A DNA stretch of 64,000 nucleotides. It comes from Suilimivivens sp963618065 (GTDB lineage Bacteria > Bacillota > Clostridia > Lachnospirales > Lachnospiraceae). Every line of letters begins with the position of its first letter. Within the stretch, counting starts at the first letter, position 1. The DNA lies in NCBI GenBank assembly GCA_963618065.1, contig CAVERH010000005.1, positions 25,748 through 89,747 of the forward strand, in the 5' to 3' direction. The notes beneath the pieces were generated by a model. That model had not been told where the DNA came from and ran no database searches. It saw only the letters and a list, made by a program, of their open reading frames with translations. Made by a program: the position numbers and the translations under genes. Positions 61,396 through 64,000 of the stretch are shown piece by piece.

Positions 61396-61445
61396 CTCCA
61401 TTCGCAAAACATAAGCTGTGAAACAGCGTTTTTTCGAATGGAGTT
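61394..61445. repeat. Dispersed hairpin motif, copy 3
   Basis: Outer stem AACTCCATTCG (61394-61404) pairs with CGAATGGAGTT (61435-61445). Inner: GCAAAAC (61404-61410), ATAA, GCTG (61415-61418), TGAAA, CAGC (61424-61427), then GTTTTTTC. Same core as 28820-28857. It overlaps the SGNH stop codon. Downstream ~25 bases match those after copy 1. Confidence 0.7.
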
Positions 61446-61475
61446 CTGAATCTGTTACGAAAAATGAAAGGAAAA

Positions 61476-61508
61476 GGTATCTGGTTAAAATGATCAGATG
61501 CCTTTTTT
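61476..61508 (+). terminator. Intrinsic terminator after the SGNH hydrolase
   Basis: GGTATCTG (61476-61483) pairs with CAGATGCC (61495-61502), one G-U pair, followed by six T. Confidence 0.75.
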
Positions 61509-61511
61509 ACG

Positions 61512-61596
61512 GTTGCCATGCATATGAAAAAATGATACGGTGGAGCATTTTTGAGTTGCCATGCATATGAGAAAATGCTCCAGTGGATCATTTTTG
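61512..61596. repeat. Two 43-bp direct repeats that together form an inverted repeat
   Basis: GTTGCCATGCATATGA begins both units (61512 and 61555). The variable ends complement each other: AAAAATGAT (61528-61536) with ATCATTTTT (61587-61595), and TGGAGCATTTT (61541-61551) with AAAATGCTCCA (61572-61582), giving a 20-bp stem with a 20-nt loop. With the hairpin copy 3 and the terminator it fills the 305-bp gap between the SGNH and lipoprotein genes. Confidence 0.65.
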
Positions 61597-61629
61597 AGTG
61601 TTTAGGGAATCGCTGATTAAAGCATCTGT

Positions 61630-61657
61630 TTGATTTTTTATTTATATATGATAGAAT
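61630..61657 (+). promoter_or_regulatory. Sigma-A promoter for the lipoprotein gene
   Basis: TTGATT (61630-61635), 16-bp spacer, TAGAAT (61652-61657). Leader of ~45 nt to ATG 61701. Confidence 0.55.
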
Positions 61658-61700
61658 GAAATCGAAATATTAATTAAAGAGGAAACTGAAGGAGCCTTTA

Positions 61701-62624
61701 ATGAAAAAAATACGGTATGCATTGATAGTTATTTTATGCTTTACACTGATTGGCTGTCGTAAGGAAACAGTAAATTCAGATGTTAATTCAACGACAGAAA
61801 CCGAAAAGGAAATCGAAGCAGCAGATGAAACAGAAGAAGCAGTTGGCCTGGAAGGTGAATCAGATAGAGAAAATCCTGAGGCGGATGTGGGAGAGACTTC
61901 TGTGGATGAAAAAGCATCTTCAGATGAGACAGAAGAAGTTGTAAAAGAGAATAAGGAAGAAGAGGATATTGCTTTTGAACCTCAATATATCACAATTGAT
62001 TTGTCCGGAATAAAGGAAACACACATAGAGGGAGAAGCGGTTGAGCCATTGAAGCTACAGATCATATCAGAAAAGTACAATAACATTGACTGGGCAAATG
62101 ACTGGTATGAGAGAGAAAATTTGTTGCTGCCTATGGTTGGAAACGAGTGGAACTGTTTTTATGATGATACCTATGCGTACCTATGGGCTGATGATGGTCT
62201 CTGCATTTATGATATGCAGACGTCAAACTGCCTGTATGTATTACGGTATTCGACAGATCGATGGTATATCAACGGAAATAATGCCTATTTGAAGGATGGA
62301 ATCTTTTATGGAGCGAGTGTGACAAACGGATATGCCGAGCCGGATAGCTGCTTTATGTTTGCCTATGATCTGGAACAGGATAAACTGCTGTGGAGAAGCG
62401 CAGACCAGACCTTTAATTCCATGAATTTTCTGGTACAAGGAGACATTATCCTGTGTAGTTATGGTTTTACTTCTGAGGATGATTATCTGTATCAGTTAAA
62501 CCGCAATACCGGAGAGGTTCTGGATCGCCTGAAATTAAAAAAGATGCCGGATCTACTTGCAGAAAAGGATGGAAAGCTTTACGTTCACACGTACAGCTAT
62601 GATTACGTAATAGAGATGGAATAG
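61701..62624 (+). CDS. Lipoprotein with acidic linker and propeller-like domain
   Basis: 307 aa. Signal peptide with lipobox LIGC (~16-19). A very acidic Glu/Asp/Ser/Thr linker (~25-95) follows, then a beta-rich domain with repeated strands (YAYLWADDGLCIYDMQTSN, FMFAYDLEQDKLLWRS, DYLYQLNRNTGEVLDRL) resembling PQQ-like propeller blades. Probably membrane-anchored and extracellular; function unknown. GAAGGAG precedes the ATG. The AI-2E-family gene starts 38 bp downstream. Confidence 0.75.
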   Translation: MKKIRYALIVILCFTLIGCRKETVNSDVNSTTETEKEIEAADETEEAVGLEGESDRENPEADVGETSVDEKASSDETEEVVKENKEEEDIAFEPQYITIDLSGIKETHIEGEAVEPLKLQIISEKYNNIDWANDWYERENLLLPMVGNEWNCFYDDTYAYLWADDGLCIYDMQTSNCLYVLRYSTDRWYINGNNAYLKDGIFYGASVTNGYAEPDSCFMFAYDLEQDKLLWRSADQTFNSMNFLVQGDIILCSYGFTSEDDYLYQLNRNTGEVLDRLKLKKMPDLLAEKDGKLYVHTYSYDYVIEME

Positions 62625-62662
62625 CTAACTTAATCTAAACAGTTACAGTGGAGGAAGAATAT

Positions 62663-63820
62663 ATGAATCTGGAACGTAAAAACATGAAAAAGCTTATGGA
62701 ATTAATTCTTTTTACGGGATTTGTTGTATTATTTTTAATAAAATTTGATTTATGTATTTCTGCTTTAAAGCTTATCCTGCAGATACTGACACCATTTATT
62801 ATGGGAAGTGCAATGGCATTTATTTTAAATCTGCCTATGAGTTTTTTTGAAAAACATTTATTCTCAAAGTCCTGTGGGAAATTGGAAACAAAGATAAAGC
62901 TTGAGAAATGGAAAAGACCGGTCAGCCTTACGCTTACATTGCTTTCGGTTGTTCTTATCATTGCCATAGTTACCGGTACCGTGATTCCGCAACTGATATC
63001 TACCGGAAAGGTACTGGCTCAGAAAATTCCGGTATTTTGGAATAATCTGATGATATCTGCAGAGCAGTATTTTGCCAGCAATGAAGAGATTAAAAAACAA
63101 CTGTATACACTGGAACTACCCGAGGTAAACTGGAACTCTCTGTTAGAGACCGTAGGAGGCTTTTTGAAGAATGGAATGGGAACTCTTGCTTCAACAACCT
63201 TTTCTGTTGCAGGCAGTATCGTTAGTGGAATATTAAATTTTTTTATTGCCTTTATCTTTTCATTATATATATTAAGTCAGAAGGAAAAGCTGGGTGATCA
63301 GGCAGATCGAATTTTACGCGCCTATACAAAACCTGAGCTATATCAGATAATCAGCAAAGTAACAACACTGTTATATCAGAATTTCAGTAATTTTATTACC
63401 GGACAGTGTCTGGAGGCTGTGATTCTGGGAACCATGTTTGTTGTTTCCATGACAATTCTACGGTTCCCTTATGCGTTGATGATTGGAGTTTTAATTGCAT
63501 TTACTGCGCTAATCCCGATTGTAGGGGCTTTTCTCGGCTGTATCATCGGAGCCTTCCTGATTATGGTAGATAGTCCTATGAAGGCTGTTGCATTTATCAT
63601 TTTATTCTTGATTTTACAACAGATTGAGGGAAATCTGATTTACCCTCATGTTGTTGGAAATTCTGTAGGCTTACCATCTATCTGGGTGCTGGTTGCAGTT
63701 ACCGTTGGCGGAAGTCTTATGGGAGTTGTAGGTATGCTGATTTTTATTCCTTTATTGTCTACATTTTATTCCTTACTTCGTGAAAACGTTAATAAAAGGA
63801 ACTTAAGGAAAACTGATTAA
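62663..63820 (+). CDS. AI-2E family transporter (PerM/YtvI-like permease)
   Basis: 385 aa, about eight membrane helices. ALIPIVGAFLG, QQIEGNLIYPHVVGNSVGL and the C-terminal half are hallmarks of the family, which includes Na+/H+ antiporters and, in some bacteria, AI-2 exporters. Substrate here is unknown. ATG 62663 follows GGAGGA by seven bases. Confidence 0.88.
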   Translation: MNLERKNMKKLMELILFTGFVVLFLIKFDLCISALKLILQILTPFIMGSAMAFILNLPMSFFEKHLFSKSCGKLETKIKLEKWKRPVSLTLTLLSVVLIIAIVTGTVIPQLISTGKVLAQKIPVFWNNLMISAEQYFASNEEIKKQLYTLELPEVNWNSLLETVGGFLKNGMGTLASTTFSVAGSIVSGILNFFIAFIFSLYILSQKEKLGDQADRILRAYTKPELYQIISKVTTLLYQNFSNFITGQCLEAVILGTMFVVSMTILRFPYALMIGVLIAFTALIPIVGAFLGCIIGAFLIMVDSPMKAVAFIILFLILQQIEGNLIYPHVVGNSVGLPSIWVLVAVTVGGSLMGVVGMLIFIPLLSTFYSLLRENVNKRNLRKTD

Positions 63821-63865
63821 AGCTGCAATTTGAGTCAGGCAAAATACCATTGTACGAGGACAGCG

Positions 63866-63958
63866 ATGAAGATTTTATTAGCGGATGATGAGATGATTTT
63901 TCTTGAATTTATGCGAGAGATCATTGATTGGGATAAGTATGGATGCCCTGTGTGTTAG
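63866..63958 (+). pseudogene. Truncated response-regulator receiver domain
   Basis: MKILLADDEMIFLEFMREII is the start of a CheY-like receiver (acidic pair DD at 7-8) of the YesN/AraC type, but the frame stops at codon 31 (TAG 63956-63958). GAGGA lies upstream. The rest is outside the window or destroyed by a frameshift or insertion at about 63950. Confidence 0.65.
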
Positions 63959-64000
63959 GATAGTTGTCAGTGAAGTTACAATGAATGTGTGATAGTATAG

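Overview
The window reads as a chromosomal segment from an anaerobic, spore-forming member of the Clostridia, most likely family Lachnospiraceae. The support is: sporulation and spore-coat genes (spoIVA, a GerA/SpoVAF-like germination protein, cotJABC) with sporulation sigma-factor-like promoters; oxygen-independent ribonucleotide reduction (NrdD/NrdG); a monomeric [FeFe] hydrogenase; an mreBCD-PBP2-minCDE-rodA cell-shape cluster; and gene types common in Lachnospiraceae (DUF4321, DUF5662, DUF1292, methionine gamma-lyase-like protein). The genus cannot be fixed from the sequence alone. Nearly every gene is on the + strand; only a PPOX-fold protein, a DUF1292 protein and a MATE transporter are on the - strand. 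I found no rRNA, tRNA, CRISPR array, prophage or complete insertion sequence.

Layout. 1-2.8 kb: end of a GH74-like beta-propeller gene, a YgjP-type metallopeptidase, then spoIVA. 3.0-5.6 kb: nucleoside salvage (purine nucleoside phosphorylase, cytidine deaminase, MTA/SAH-deaminase-like amidohydrolase). 5.7-8.9 kb: a chemoreceptor, a membrane-anchored MutS-like ATPase and a small membrane protein. 8.96-10.2 kb: two tandem 117-bp repeats, then a WYL regulator. 10.3-13.6 kb: nrdD-nrdG-dut, behind a strong promoter overlapped by two NrdR-like boxes. 13.7-16.0 kb: spore germination gene, a structured RNA candidate, a small membrane protein and a cluster of palindromes. 16.1-21.5 kb: broken TetR gene, MacB-like ABC transporter, ABC-F ATPase, GNAT and PPOX proteins. 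21.5-25.0 kb: cotJABC, an array of 51-bp repeats carrying hairpins, and the hydrogenase. 25.1-32.2 kb: gltX, UvrD-like helicase, DUF1292, a GH13-like protein lacking its catalytic residues, DUF5662, a Cys-rich protein and GtrA. 32.2-41.8 kb: miaB-mutS-mutL-miaA, a PLP enzyme, DUF4321 and radC. 41.8-51.9 kb: mreBCD, PBP2, minCDE, rodA, mgsA, a D,D-carboxypeptidase and a P-loop protein. 52.1-58.3 kb: HlyD-like protein, yggS, sepF, aroB, lspA, rluD-type synthase, cytidylate-kinase-like protein. 58.3-64 kb: divergent MATE/LysR pair, SGNH hydrolase, lipoprotein, AI-2E family permease and a truncated response regulator at the right edge.

The main biology is housekeeping: DNA repair, tRNA modification, wall elongation and division, dNTP supply and sporulation. 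The unusual signal lies between genes. (1) At spoIVA and the GerA-like gene, the sporulation promoter sits inside the loop of a terminator-like hairpin whose 3' arm carries the ribosome-binding site, so read-through RNA should be both stopped and untranslatable while the sporulation transcript is free. A third terminator (upstream of the ABC-F gene) also holds a promoter in its loop. (2) A small hairpin motif occurs three times with compensatory base changes in two stems. (3) A roughly 97-nt, possibly pseudoknotted RNA begins at the predicted start of a sigma-A promoter. (4) An array of eight to nine 51-bp units has near-invariant TACCCA/TGGGTA arms. None of these could be searched against databases here, so novelty is unverified.
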